From positions 1 to 64,000 of the forward strand of contig CABQHM010000006.1 of assembly GCA_902464015.1 (NCBI GenBank): a DNA stretch of 64,000 nucleotides. The letters are read 5' to 3'. Position 1 is the stretch's first letter. The number at the start of each line of letters is the position of its first letter. This document shows, piece by piece, positions 50,725 through 59,285 of this stretch. Made by a program: the position numbers and the translations under genes. A model generated the notes under the pieces. That model was not told the origin of the DNA. It ran no database searches and saw only the letters and a list, made by a program, of their open reading frames with translations. Source of the DNA: an uncultured Coriobacteriales bacterium. GTDB lineage: Bacteria; Actinomycetota; Coriobacteriia; Coriobacteriales; UMGS124.

Positions 50725-51603
50725 ATGGAAGACACCCAAGAGGTCCATACCGTTGGCATCGTAGGCCTGGGGCTTATCGGCGGCTCGTTCGCCAAGGCCT
50801 ATCATGCCGCGGGATGGCGCGTGCTTGCCTTCGACATCGATGCCGACACCATGGCTGTGGCGAGCATCGACGAGACGATTCAAGGCACGCTGGGGCCCGA
50901 CAACGTGGGGGCGTGCGACCTCATCCTGCTAGCCCTCTATCCTGCCGGCTGTATTGCCTGGCTCAAGGAGAACGCCGAGCGCGTGCGCAAGGACTGCCTG
51001 GTCATTGACACCGCGGGTGTGAAGCGCGAGGTCTGCGCGGGCTGCATGCCCATTGCCGCCGAGCACGGCTTCACGTTCGTGGGCGGCCACCCCATGGCGG
51101 GCACCCAGTACTCGGGCTACAAGTACACGCGCGAGAATCTCTTCCACAACGCCCCCATGGTCATCTGCCCTCCTCGTGTCGACGACATGGCCCTGTTCGA
51201 GCGCATCAAGGACCTGCTCGCGCCGGCCGGTTTCGGCAGCATCTGCGTGAGCACCCCCGAGGAGCATGACAAGCGCATCGCCTTCACCTCTCAGTTGGCG
51301 CATGTGGTGAGCAACGCCTTTATCAAAAGCCCCACGGCGCAGGGCCACAAGGGCTTTTCCGCCGGCAGCTACAAGGACCTCACACGCGTCGCATGGCTCA
51401 ACGAGAACATGTGGACGGAACTGTTCTTCGACGATGCCGACAACCTGCTTTTTGAGCTTGACACCATCATCGCGAGCCTTGGGGAATACCGCGATGCGCT
51501 CGCCGCGCGCGACGCCGACACGATGCGCCGCCTGCATGCCGATGGCCGTCGTGCCAAGGAGAACGCCGAGCGCCGTGGCAAAAACGAAAGGAGCGGGCAA
51601 TGA
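50725..51603 (+). CDS. tyrA: prephenate dehydrogenase
   Basis: Oxidises prephenate to 4-hydroxyphenylpyruvate for tyrosine. 292 residues. Nucleotide-binding VGIVGLGLIGGSFAKAYHAAG (split near 9-29), the VIDTAGVKREV segment, and FVGGHPMAGTQYSGY, the family signature with the catalytic His. SQLAHVVSNAFI is also diagnostic. No ACT domain at the C-terminus. Arogenate as substrate cannot be ruled out. AAGGAGG precedes the ATG; the next gene overlaps the stop by 4 bases. Confidence 0.94.
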   Translation: MEDTQEVHTVGIVGLGLIGGSFAKAYHAAGWRVLAFDIDADTMAVASIDETIQGTLGPDNVGACDLILLALYPAGCIAWLKENAERVRKDCLVIDTAGVKREVCAGCMPIAAEHGFTFVGGHPMAGTQYSGYKYTRENLFHNAPMVICPPRVDDMALFERIKDLLAPAGFGSICVSTPEEHDKRIAFTSQLAHVVSNAFIKSPTAQGHKGFSAGSYKDLTRVAWLNENMWTELFFDDADNLLFELDTIIASLGEYRDALAARDADTMRRLHADGRRAKENAERRGKNERSGQ

Positions 51604-54086
51604 CGCTGCAATCTGAGGCATACGGCACGGTGCATGTGAGCGCTTCGGGCAGCTATGACGTGCTGATAGGCGAGGGGCTGCTCGACAGGCTCGGAAGCCT
51701 TGTGCGCGAGGCGCTGCCCTCGGCCGACAAGCAAGTGCTGCTTGTAAGCGACTCCAACGTCGCCCCGCTCTATGCCGAGCGCGTGAGTGTGTCGCTGGGT
51801 GCGGCTGGTTTCGACGTGCACCTTGAGGTGCTGCCGGCAGGGGAGAAGACCAAGTCGCTCGAGAGCTTCTCGCGCCTTGTGCGCCGTTGCGCCGCGCTGG
51901 GGCTCTCTCGCCAGAGCACCGTTGTCGCCCTGGGTGGCGGCGTTGTCGGCGACCTTGCGGGCTTCACCGCGGCCAGCTATATGCGCGGTTGCAACCTCGT
52001 CCAGGTGGCCACCTCGCTGCTTGCCATGGTTGACTCCAGCGTGGGCGGAAAGACCGCCGTTGACCTGCCCGAGGGAAAGAACCTCGTCGGCGCGTTCTAC
52101 CAGCCCGGTCTTGTCGTCTGCGACTTGGGCTGTCTCAAGACCCTGCCGGGCGAGTTTGTAAGCGACGGCATGGGCGAGGTCGTGAAGTACGGCGTCATGT
52201 GCGACCCCGAGCTCTTTGAGTGGCTGAAGAGCCCCCTTGCGGGCCAGGAACGTCGCATTGTGGAACGCTGCGTGTCCATCAAACGCGACGTGGTGCAGGC
52301 CGACGAGCGTGAGGCGGGCCAGCGCAAGCTGCTCAACCTGGGCCATACTGCAGCACATTCCATCGAACTGTTGAGTGACTTTACGGTCACGCATGGCCAT
52401 GCCGTGGCTGCAGGCCTTGCCATCATGGCTCGAGCGTGCGCGGCCAAAGGCCTCTGCACCCCAGAAGATGCCGTTCAAATTGAAGAGATGCTGGCGGTCC
52501 ATGGGCTGCCGAGCGGCACAACGCAGCCTGCGTGCGAGATTGCACAGGCGGCATATCGCGACAAGAAGCGCACGGGCGACCACATCGACATCGTTGCTGT
52601 GTGCGGCATTGGCTCTTGCGAGGTACGTCGCGTGAGCATGGAGGAATTCTCCGAGCTCATGGAGCTGGGCTGTGCCAAGCGCGACGCGCGCTGTGCCGAG
52701 GGAACAACCAAGGCGCAGGTGGTCGGAGGCGGCCATGAGCTTATGGCAACGGTGGGCCCCGGTGTTCTGGGCGGCCAGGTTGCAGCCATCGCTTCCAAGA
52801 GCGCCGCGCACCGCATGCTCATCTGCGCCGCCCTGGCCGATGGGCCGTGCGACATCGTGTGCTCCACGACGAGCAAGGACATCGAGGCAACGCAAGCCTG
52901 CCTTCAGGCTCTCGGGGCTCGAATCGTGCGTCGAGGTGAGGTCCTTCATGTTGACCCCATCCATCGCGCCGAGATGGCCGAAGGCGTTCGCGTGCTGGAT
53001 TGTTGCGAGTCGGGCAGCACTTTGCGTTTCATGCTTCCGGTGGCGTGTGCCCTGGGGGCCCATGCGCGCATCGACGGTCAAGGCCGCCTGCCCGAGCGAC
53101 CCCTGTCGCCCCTTCGCGAGGAGCTTGAGGCGCACGGCGTGCGTATCTCTCCCGTGGGTACGTGGCCCCTTGAAGTTCAAGGTCAGCTTAAGGGTGGTAC
53201 TTTCCTCATCGCGGGCAATGTCTCGTCGCAGTTTGTGACTGGTCTGCTGATGGCGTTGCCCCTGCTTGAGGAAGGGGGTTCTGTGCGCCTGTATGGCACG
53301 GTCGAATCCCGTCCATATATCGATATGACCCTCCGTACGCTGGCGGTATTTGGTATCGAGGTTCAAGAGTCTCACTATGAACTTGATATTGATAGCTGCA
53401 TGTCGCATATTACCGAGTTTGCTGTTCCTGCAAGCCAAACCTATCACAGTCAATCTCGCCTTAAGGTTGAGGGTGACTGGTCCAACGCTGCCTTCTGGTT
53501 GTGCGCGGGGGCCTTGGGCGGTACGGGCGTGAGCGTCTCAGGGCTCGACTTTGACTCTGCCCAGGGCGACAAGGTGATTGTCGACATCCTCGAGCGCTTC
53601 GGCGCCGAGGTCGAACGCGACAGCTCCGCCGGTGTCGCCACCGTGCGCCCCGGCGCCTGCGCCTTGCAGGCAATCGAGCTTGATGCGTCAGACGTCCCCG
53701 ACCTTGTCCCTGTCGTGTCTGTTGTGGCTGCCTGCGCGACGGGCACCACGCGCATCACGGGTGCCGCGCGCCTGCGCATCAAGGAATCCGATAGGCTTCA
53801 GACCACTTCCGAGATGCTCGAGCGCCTTGGCATCGACCTGGAGGAGTTCCCCGACGGCCTTGTTATCCACGGCCGCGGCGGCTTTGGCTCGCATGCCTTC
53901 CACTCCGGGCGCGTGCGGTCGCACAACGACCACCGCCTTGCCATGTCGGCGGCTGTGGCGAGCGTACAGGCGTCGGGCTCGGTGTGCGTGGAGGCGGCTC
54001 AGGCTGTGAACAAATCCTACCCCGGCTTCTTTGCTGACTTTGCCCGCCTGGGTGGCCAGGTCAGCGTTGAGGGGAGGGAGGATTAG
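51600..54086 (+). CDS. aroBA: bifunctional 3-dehydroquinate synthase / EPSP synthase (AroB-AroA fusion)
   Basis: Shikimate steps 2 and 6 in one 828-residue protein. Residues about 1-360 are AroB: ALGGGVVGDLAGF, VDSSVGGKTAVDLPEGKNLVG (split), GMGEVVKYG, LNLGHTAAHS and HGHAVAAGL with zinc and NAD sites kept. A linker near 360-378 leads to AroA: SKSAAHRMLICAAL, ESGSTLRFM, RLPERPLSPL, SSQFVTGLLMALPLL, KESDRL and HNDHRLAM, all expected substrate-binding residues. Start ATG overlaps the tyrA stop (ATGA). A stretch near 53180-53480 has lower GC and different codons from its surroundings without breaking the frame. Both halves look active. Confidence 0.95.
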   Translation: MTLQSEAYGTVHVSASGSYDVLIGEGLLDRLGSLVREALPSADKQVLLVSDSNVAPLYAERVSVSLGAAGFDVHLEVLPAGEKTKSLESFSRLVRRCAALGLSRQSTVVALGGGVVGDLAGFTAASYMRGCNLVQVATSLLAMVDSSVGGKTAVDLPEGKNLVGAFYQPGLVVCDLGCLKTLPGEFVSDGMGEVVKYGVMCDPELFEWLKSPLAGQERRIVERCVSIKRDVVQADEREAGQRKLLNLGHTAAHSIELLSDFTVTHGHAVAAGLAIMARACAAKGLCTPEDAVQIEEMLAVHGLPSGTTQPACEIAQAAYRDKKRTGDHIDIVAVCGIGSCEVRRVSMEEFSELMELGCAKRDARCAEGTTKAQVVGGGHELMATVGPGVLGGQVAAIASKSAAHRMLICAALADGPCDIVCSTTSKDIEATQACLQALGARIVRRGEVLHVDPIHRAEMAEGVRVLDCCESGSTLRFMLPVACALGAHARIDGQGRLPERPLSPLREELEAHGVRISPVGTWPLEVQGQLKGGTFLIAGNVSSQFVTGLLMALPLLEEGGSVRLYGTVESRPYIDMTLRTLAVFGIEVQESHYELDIDSCMSHITEFAVPASQTYHSQSRLKVEGDWSNAAFWLCAGALGGTGVSVSGLDFDSAQGDKVIVDILERFGAEVERDSSAGVATVRPGACALQAIELDASDVPDLVPVVSVVAACATGTTRITGAARLRIKESDRLQTTSEMLERLGIDLEEFPDGLVIHGRGGFGSHAFHSGRVRSHNDHRLAMSAAVASVQASGSVCVEAAQAVNKSYPGFFADFARLGGQVSVEGRED

Positions 54087-54088
54087 GC

Positions 54089-55246
54089 ATGTCCTCGTCT
54101 TTTGGATCAAGCGTTAAGGTGCAGGTTTTTGGCCAGTCGCATTCAGCGGCCATCGGCGTTGTCGTCGACGGCCTGCCGGCCGGTGAGGCCGTCGACCTCG
54201 AAGAGCTTGCGTCTTTCATGGCGCGACGCGCTCCTGGCAAGAACGCCTGGTCGACCCCGCGCAAGGAGGCCGACGCGCCCTCTGTGCTGAGCGGCCTCAA
54301 CCCCGAGGGACGCACATGTGGCGCGCCGCTTGCCATGGTCATCGAGAACACCAACACGCGCTCTTCTGACTATGCCCAAATCGCGCGCAACCCCCGGCCG
54401 GGCCATGCCGATCTCACGGCCCAGGCGCGCTGGCACGGGCAGCAGGACGTGGCGGGCGGCGGCCACTTTTCTGGGCGTCTCACGGCCTGCCTGTGTGCGG
54501 CCGGCGGCGTCGCCCTGCAGATTCTCGCTCGTCGAGGCATTCGCGTCGCTGCCCACATTCGCTCCATCGCCGGCATTCAGGACGTGCCTTTCGATCCCGT
54601 CTGCTGCGGTTCCGACCAGTTCGCCACCCTTGTGGGCAAGGTTTTCCCCGTGCTCGACGACGAGGCGGGGCTTGCCATGCAGGCCGCCATCGGCGGTGCC
54701 CGGGCAGCGCGGGACTCGGTGGGCGGCGTTATCGAATGCGCCTGCGTCGGCCTCCCGGCAGGCGTGGGAGTCCCCATGTTTGACGGCATCGAGAACGTGG
54801 TTGCCAAACTGCTCTTTGGCATTCCCGCTGTGAAGGGTGTCGAGTTCGGAGCGGGCTTCGCCGTCGCTGACATGTACGGCTCTCAGAACAACGATCCCAT
54901 CGTGCTCGACGAGGCTGGCCATGCCACGTGTCGCACGAACAACGCCGGCGGCATCCTGGGCGGTATCTCCACGGGCATGCCTGTCATCGTGCGCGCAGCC
55001 TTCAAGCCTACGCCCTCTATTGCCGAAGAGCAGTCCACGATTGACATCGTGGATGGTTGCGAGACCCGCCTGAGCGTTCCCGGCCGTCACGACCCGTGCG
55101 TTGTCGTGCGCGCTGTGCCTATCGTCGAGGCGGCTATGGCGTTGGCGGTCATCGACTGCCTTGCCTCGGACGGTGTCCTTGGGCCCGTGAACGACTCGGC
55201 CGTAGACCCCCGGGTCCTCGAGCGGACCCACACTCTTTTCGGTTAG
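54089..55246 (+). CDS. aroC: chorismate synthase
   Basis: Makes chorismate from EPSP using reduced FMN; seventh shikimate step. 385 residues. Signature parts: VFGQSHSAAIGVVVDGLPAG (normally GESHG, here Gln and Ser), RRAPGKN, RPGHADLTAQARW, GGGHFSGRLTACLCAAG, GVEFGAGF, DEAGHATCRTNNAGGILGGI (split) and FKPTPSI. Starts 2 bases after the aroBA stop, with GGGAGGGAGG as ribosome-binding site. The substituted first signature is worth noting but other FMN contacts are intact. Confidence 0.95.
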   Translation: MSSSFGSSVKVQVFGQSHSAAIGVVVDGLPAGEAVDLEELASFMARRAPGKNAWSTPRKEADAPSVLSGLNPEGRTCGAPLAMVIENTNTRSSDYAQIARNPRPGHADLTAQARWHGQQDVAGGGHFSGRLTACLCAAGGVALQILARRGIRVAAHIRSIAGIQDVPFDPVCCGSDQFATLVGKVFPVLDDEAGLAMQAAIGGARAARDSVGGVIECACVGLPAGVGVPMFDGIENVVAKLLFGIPAVKGVEFGAGFAVADMYGSQNNDPIVLDEAGHATCRTNNAGGILGGISTGMPVIVRAAFKPTPSIAEEQSTIDIVDGCETRLSVPGRHDPCVVVRAVPIVEAAMALAVIDCLASDGVLGPVNDSAVDPRVLERTHTLFG

Positions 55247-55275
55247 CCGCGCATCTTCTCGCCGCTTTCGTTTGA

Positions 55276-56454
55276 TTGGATTCAACGTTGCCAACGAATA
55301 CCATCGACCAGCCTGACATCAACGCCCTACGCCTTGAGATGGACGCCTGCAACAAGCAGATTCTCGAGGCATTTGAACACCGCATGGACATCGCCTCGCG
55401 CATCGGCGACGTCAAGCGCTCGCTGGGCCTGCGCGTCACCGACCCGCGTCGTGAGCGTCAGATTCTCTCCGCTATTGCCGACCAGGCCTCACCCGAGTTC
55501 AAAAGCTACGCCACGGTGCTGTTCTCCCTGCTCATGGAGGTGTCGAGCGCTTATCAGGAGCATCGCATGCGTCCCACGAGTCCGCTGCGCGAGCGTATCG
55601 AGCAGGCTCTTGAGACGACGCCTAAGCTTTTCCCGCAGTTTGCGAGCGTGGCATGCCAGGGCGTCGACGGCGCATACTCCCAGCTTGCCGCCGAGAAGAT
55701 ATTCAAGCGTCCCAATATCACGTTCTATCGCAATTTCGAGGGCGTGTTCCAGGCCGTTGAGTCGGGCACGTGCGAGTACGGCGTGTTGCCCATCGAGAAC
55801 TCCTCGGCCGGCACCGTCAACGCCGTGTACGACCTCATGATGGAGCATGACTTCCATATCGTGAGGACCTACCGTCTCAAGGTCGACCACAACGTGCTGG
55901 CCAACGAGGGCGCCACACTTGAGGGCATCACCGAGATCTACAGCCACCAGCAGGCCATCAACCAATGCGCCCGTTATCTCGAGGGGATGCCCCACGTCAA
56001 GGTGACCCCCGTCACGAACACCGCCGAGGCCGCGCGTATGGTCGCCGAATTGGGCCGCACCGACGTGGCGGCGCTTTCGAGCCGTGCCTGTGCCTCGCTC
56101 TACGGCTTGTCCGTGCTCGCGCGTCAGGTGAACGACTCGGACAACAACTACACGCGCTTCGCCTGCATCACGAAGGACCTCCAGGTCTTCCCCGGTGCCG
56201 ACCGCACTTCGCTCATGATGGTGGCGCCCCACGAGCCCGGCGCGCTCTACAAGGTACTCGCCCGCTTCTATGCGCTTGACATCAACCTCACGAAGCTGCA
56301 GAGCCGACCCATCCTGGGGCAGGACTTCGAGTTCATGTTCTATTTCGACCTGGATGCCTCGGTGTATTCCCCCGAGTTCGCAAGCCTCGTGTGCGAGCTT
56401 GAGGATTTCTGCGACGACTTCAAGTATCTCGGCACCTATTCGGAGCTGGTGTAA
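55276..56454 (+). CDS. pheA: chorismate mutase / prephenate dehydratase (P-protein)
   Basis: Converts chorismate to prephenate and then phenylpyruvate for phenylalanine. About 392 residues. The N-terminal AroQ-type mutase (about 15-95) reads LRLEMDACNKQILEAFEHRM and IGDVKRS. The dehydratase domain (about 118-295) includes VDGAYSQLAAEKIF, GVLPIENSSAGTV, YSHQQAINQC and NNYTRFACI with the catalytic Thr-Arg-Phe. The ACT domain (about 305-390) has LQSRPILGQDFEF for Phe sensing. No good ATG is near: TTG at 55276 follows an in-frame stop directly, and TTG at 55288 has a faint GGA; the exact start is unsure. Confidence 0.93.
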   Translation: MDSTLPTNTIDQPDINALRLEMDACNKQILEAFEHRMDIASRIGDVKRSLGLRVTDPRRERQILSAIADQASPEFKSYATVLFSLLMEVSSAYQEHRMRPTSPLRERIEQALETTPKLFPQFASVACQGVDGAYSQLAAEKIFKRPNITFYRNFEGVFQAVESGTCEYGVLPIENSSAGTVNAVYDLMMEHDFHIVRTYRLKVDHNVLANEGATLEGITEIYSHQQAINQCARYLEGMPHVKVTPVTNTAEAARMVAELGRTDVAALSSRACASLYGLSVLARQVNDSDNNYTRFACITKDLQVFPGADRTSLMMVAPHEPGALYKVLARFYALDINLTKLQSRPILGQDFEFMFYFDLDASVYSPEFASLVCELEDFCDDFKYLGTYSELV

Positions 56455-56456
56455 CG

Positions 56457-57833
56457 ATGACCGCACCCGATACGGCCCCTACAGGCGCCGCCTCAACCGA
56501 ACCGCTTTTTCGCCGCGTGCTTGCGGGTTCTGCGGACCTCACGTTCGGCCTGGTGGGGGAGCGGCTCGGTCACAGCCACTCCCCGCGTATCCACGAGCTT
56601 TTGGGGTCCGTGCCCTATGAGCGCGTGGAGGTGCCGCGCGACGAGGTGGGGGCGTTTTTCGCCGCGCGTCGCTACCGCGGTCTCAACGTGACGATTCCTT
56701 ACAAGTGCGACGCCGCCCGTGCGGCAGACGTGCGTTCCAAGGCCGTCGAGAGGCTCGGCAACGCAAACACCCTCGTCGTGCGCGAAGACGGCACGCTGTT
56801 TGCCGACAACACCGACTACCACGGCTTTTCTCGCCAGCTCGATCTCATCCACGCCAACGTTGCCGGGCAGGCCTGCCTTGTCCTGGGCGACGGCGGGGCG
56901 GCCGCGACGGTTCGCGCCGTGCTCGCCGACCGGGGCGCCTCCCTTGTGGTGAGTGCCTCCCGCAAAGGCGAGCTCACGTTTGCGGCCCTCGCCGGAGACG
57001 CCGCTGCTGCCAGTCCCTCTCAGATCGCCCGGGCCGACGCCTTGCGCGCCGAGGTTGTCCTCATCGTCAACGCGACCCCGGTCGGCATGTATCCCCATGC
57101 CGACGACGACATGCTCGTCGACCTCGACCGTTTTCCGGCGCTGCGCTATGTGTGCGACCTTGTCTACAACCCGTTGAGGACCCGCCTCATCCAGGAGGGC
57201 CGCGCCCGCGGCCTAGCATGCGCGGGTGGCCTTTCCATGCTTGTGGCCCAGGCCAAGCGTTCGAGCGACCTCTTCTTGGGTGTCGATCGCCCCGATGACA
57301 TCGAGGAGGGCGTCCTTGCGCAGATGCGCGCCGAGCTGGGCGTCGTGAGCCTTATTGGCATGCCGGGCTCGGGCAAGACGCGCACGGGCATGCTTTTGGC
57401 CGAGATGCTCGGCTTTGAGTTTGTCGACACCGACGAAATGGTGCAGGTAGAGGCCGGTAAGCCCATCCCGCAGATCTTCGATGAGCTGGGAGAGGAGGGC
57501 TTCCGCGCCATTGAGACGCGCTGCGTCGCGCAGGCAACGTCTCGTTCGGGCCGCGTGGTCGCCACGGGCGGCGGTGTCGTCACACGTCCTGAGAACAGGT
57601 TCTTCCTCAAGCAAAACGGCCCGGTGGTGCTTCTTACGCGCGGTCTTGTCGACGACCCGTCCGATGACCTCGCCGTGGAGGGGCGCCCGCTCAGCCAGGC
57701 CAAGGGCCTCGAGCGCCTGCGCGCCGAGCGAGCCGACCTGTACCATGCGTGGGCCGACATCGAGGTCGCTCCCTCCGGCGGCTCTCCGCTTGGCACCGCG
57801 CGTCGCATCTGCAGGCTTGTGAAGCGCATCTAG
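56457..57833 (+). CDS. aroEK: bifunctional shikimate dehydrogenase / shikimate kinase (AroE-AroK fusion)
   Basis: Steps 4 and 5 of the shikimate pathway in one 458-residue protein. AroE part about 28-285: GLVGERLGHSHSPRIHELL, GLNVTIPYK with the catalytic Lys, GNANTLV, NTDYHGF, and VLGDGGAAATVRAVLADRG for NADPH. AroK part about 296-458: Walker A GMPGSGKTRTGML, VDTDEMV, RAIETRCV and VVATGGGVV. The kinase lid Arg region (EGRPL) is present. The ATG starts 2 bases after the pheA stop. The fused partners catalyse consecutive reactions, so substrate handover is plausible. Confidence 0.95.
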   Translation: MTAPDTAPTGAASTEPLFRRVLAGSADLTFGLVGERLGHSHSPRIHELLGSVPYERVEVPRDEVGAFFAARRYRGLNVTIPYKCDAARAADVRSKAVERLGNANTLVVREDGTLFADNTDYHGFSRQLDLIHANVAGQACLVLGDGGAAATVRAVLADRGASLVVSASRKGELTFAALAGDAAAASPSQIARADALRAEVVLIVNATPVGMYPHADDDMLVDLDRFPALRYVCDLVYNPLRTRLIQEGRARGLACAGGLSMLVAQAKRSSDLFLGVDRPDDIEEGVLAQMRAELGVVSLIGMPGSGKTRTGMLLAEMLGFEFVDTDEMVQVEAGKPIPQIFDELGEEGFRAIETRCVAQATSRSGRVVATGGGVVTRPENRFFLKQNGPVVLLTRGLVDDPSDDLAVEGRPLSQAKGLERLRAERADLYHAWADIEVAPSGGSPLGTARRICRLVKRI

Positions 57834-57855
57834 CGCCATATACCAGGAGTTTCTC

Positions 57856-58305
57856 ATGAAAGCACTCGTTATCGACGGTCCCAACATCAACATGCTCGGC
57901 ATTCGCGAGCCTGCAATCTACGGCAGCCAGAACTACGCCGCCCTGTGCGTCCTCATCGAGTCTGCCGGCCGTGAGCTGGGGTTTGAGGCATGCGACCACT
58001 TCCAGTCCAATCACGAGGGCGCCATCGTCGACGCCATCCAGCAGGCCTTGGGCGTCTACGACGGCATCGTCATGAACCCTGCGGCCTACACGCACACGAG
58101 CGTCGCCATCCTTGACGCGCTCAAGGCCGTGAGCCTTCCGTGCGTGGAGGTCCACATCTCCGACGTGGCCTCGCGCGAGGACTTCCGCCAGGTCTCCTTC
58201 GTGCGCCAGGCCTGTTTTGCCACGGTGGCCGGCGAGGGCATCGAAGGCTACCGCCATGCCTTGTCCCTGCTTGCCGACAAGCTGCGCGCCGACACGGCCG
58301 AATAG
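57856..58305 (+). CDS. aroQ: type II 3-dehydroquinate dehydratase
   Basis: Third shikimate step. 149 residues, the dodecameric type II fold. Motifs: IDGPNINMLGIREPAIYG with the active-site Asn, Arg and Tyr, FQSNHEGAIVDAIQ, NPAAYTHTSVAILDAL, and PCVEVHISDVASREDFR with the catalytic His. CCAGGAGTT precedes the ATG. Last gene of the aro cluster, followed by a terminator. Confidence 0.96.
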   Translation: MKALVIDGPNINMLGIREPAIYGSQNYAALCVLIESAGRELGFEACDHFQSNHEGAIVDAIQQALGVYDGIVMNPAAYTHTSVAILDALKAVSLPCVEVHISDVASREDFRQVSFVRQACFATVAGEGIEGYRHALSLLADKLRADTAE

Positions 58306-58365
58306 GCCCGTCCCCGGGAAGGCCGGCGGCCCTTTTCTCGCCTTTGTTCGTTGTTGGTATCGTGG

Positions 58366-58398
58366 GCGCCCGTTGTGTCGTGCAACGGGCGCTCTTCG
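58366..58398 (+). terminator. intrinsic terminator after aroQ
   Basis: GCGCCCGTTG and CAACGGGCGC are perfect arms around TGTCGTG, then TCTTCG. The T-run is weak but position and stem strength fit. Confidence 0.7.
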
Positions 58399-58400
58399 TT

Positions 58401-58406
58401 TACAAT
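58401..58406 (+). promoter_or_regulatory. candidate -10 box for pyrE
   Basis: TACAAT follows the aroQ terminator directly and lies 53 bases before the pyrE start. No clear -35. Confidence 0.4.
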
Positions 58407-58459
58407 AGGAGCCACATCTGCCCTGCGCCTCGGGCGCACGTTCGATTGGAGAGCATGAC

Positions 58460-59095
58460 ATGGTCGATAAGGTTGCCATCGCAAAGCACCTGCTGGGTAT
58501 CAAGGCCGTTTTCCTTCGTCCCGACGAGCCGTTCACGTGGGCTTCGGGCATCAAGAGCCCCATCTATTGCGACAACCGCCTGACGCTCTCTTTCCCCGAG
58601 GCCCGCGAGGCGATCGAGGAGGGCCTGGCCGAGACGGTGCGCTCCGTCTATCCCGAGGCCCAGGCGCTCATGGGCACCTCCACCGCCGGTATCGCCCATG
58701 CCGCCATCGCCGCCTACAAGCTCGAGCTTCCCATGGGTTATGTGCGTGGCTCCGCCAAGGACCACGGCCGCAAGAACCAGATCGAGGGCCGCTGCGAGCC
58801 CGGTACGAAGGTCGTCGTGATCGAGGACCTCATCTCCACCGCCGGCTCCGTGCTCGATTGCGTCGAGCCGCTGCGTGCCGCCGGCGCCGACGTCCTCGGT
58901 GTCGCCTCCATCTTCACCTACGGCATGCAGAAGGGCCTTGACCGCCTTGCTGAGGCCAACGTCAAGAACGTGTCCCTGTGCGATTTCGACACGCTCGCGA
59001 AGGTCGCCGTGGCCGAGGGCTACATCAAGCCCGAGGATGAGGAGCGCCTGCTTGCCTTCCGCGCCAACCCCTCCGACGAGTCCTGGATGGCGTAA
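58460..59095 (+). CDS. pyrE: orotate phosphoribosyltransferase
   Basis: Joins orotate to PRPP to give OMP in pyrimidine synthesis. 211 residues. The N-terminal FTWASGIKSPIYCDNRL matches the orotate-binding end of PyrE, and the PRPP motif reads VVVIEDLISTAGSVLDCVEP (expected VVEDxxTTGxS; here ISTAGS). MGTSTAGIAHAAIAA and YVRGSAKDHGRKNQIEG (loop Lys) fit the family. TTGGAGAGC precedes the ATG. Stands as a single gene between its own -10 box and ilvE; no other pyr genes nearby. Confidence 0.95.
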   Translation: MVDKVAIAKHLLGIKAVFLRPDEPFTWASGIKSPIYCDNRLTLSFPEAREAIEEGLAETVRSVYPEAQALMGTSTAGIAHAAIAAYKLELPMGYVRGSAKDHGRKNQIEGRCEPGTKVVVIEDLISTAGSVLDCVEPLRAAGADVLGVASIFTYGMQKGLDRLAEANVKNVSLCDFDTLAKVAVAEGYIKPEDEERLLAFRANPSDESWMA

Positions 59096-59168
59096 GGCCT
59101 GTCGCCCTCGCCTGAGGCCCCGCAGCGGCATGATTTTGTCGCTTAGCGGCATGTATTGTTAAATCCCC

Positions 59169-59214
59169 GCGTACGGCGGCCGTTTTGCGGTTGCCGTACG
59201 CATAGAGGTCTATG
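59169..59214 (+). promoter_or_regulatory. adjacent inverted repeats upstream of ilvE
   Basis: GCGTACGGC (59169-59177) pairs with GCCGTACGC (59193-59201). Immediately after, CATAGA-GG-TCTATG (59201-59214) is a perfect 14-bp palindrome, and it contains a TATGAT -10-like string (59211-59216). Candidate operator or leader element for ilvE. Confidence 0.45.
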
Positions 59215-59285
59215 ATGTCCCATCACCAACGGTGCGCGCGCGACTTCTTGCCGGGTGCGGCAGTTACACGAAGAGGAGTTCTTTC

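Noticed and set aside
53180..53480. Frameshift or insertion in aroA
   Set aside because: The frame is continuous and all AroA motifs are in order; only base composition changes.
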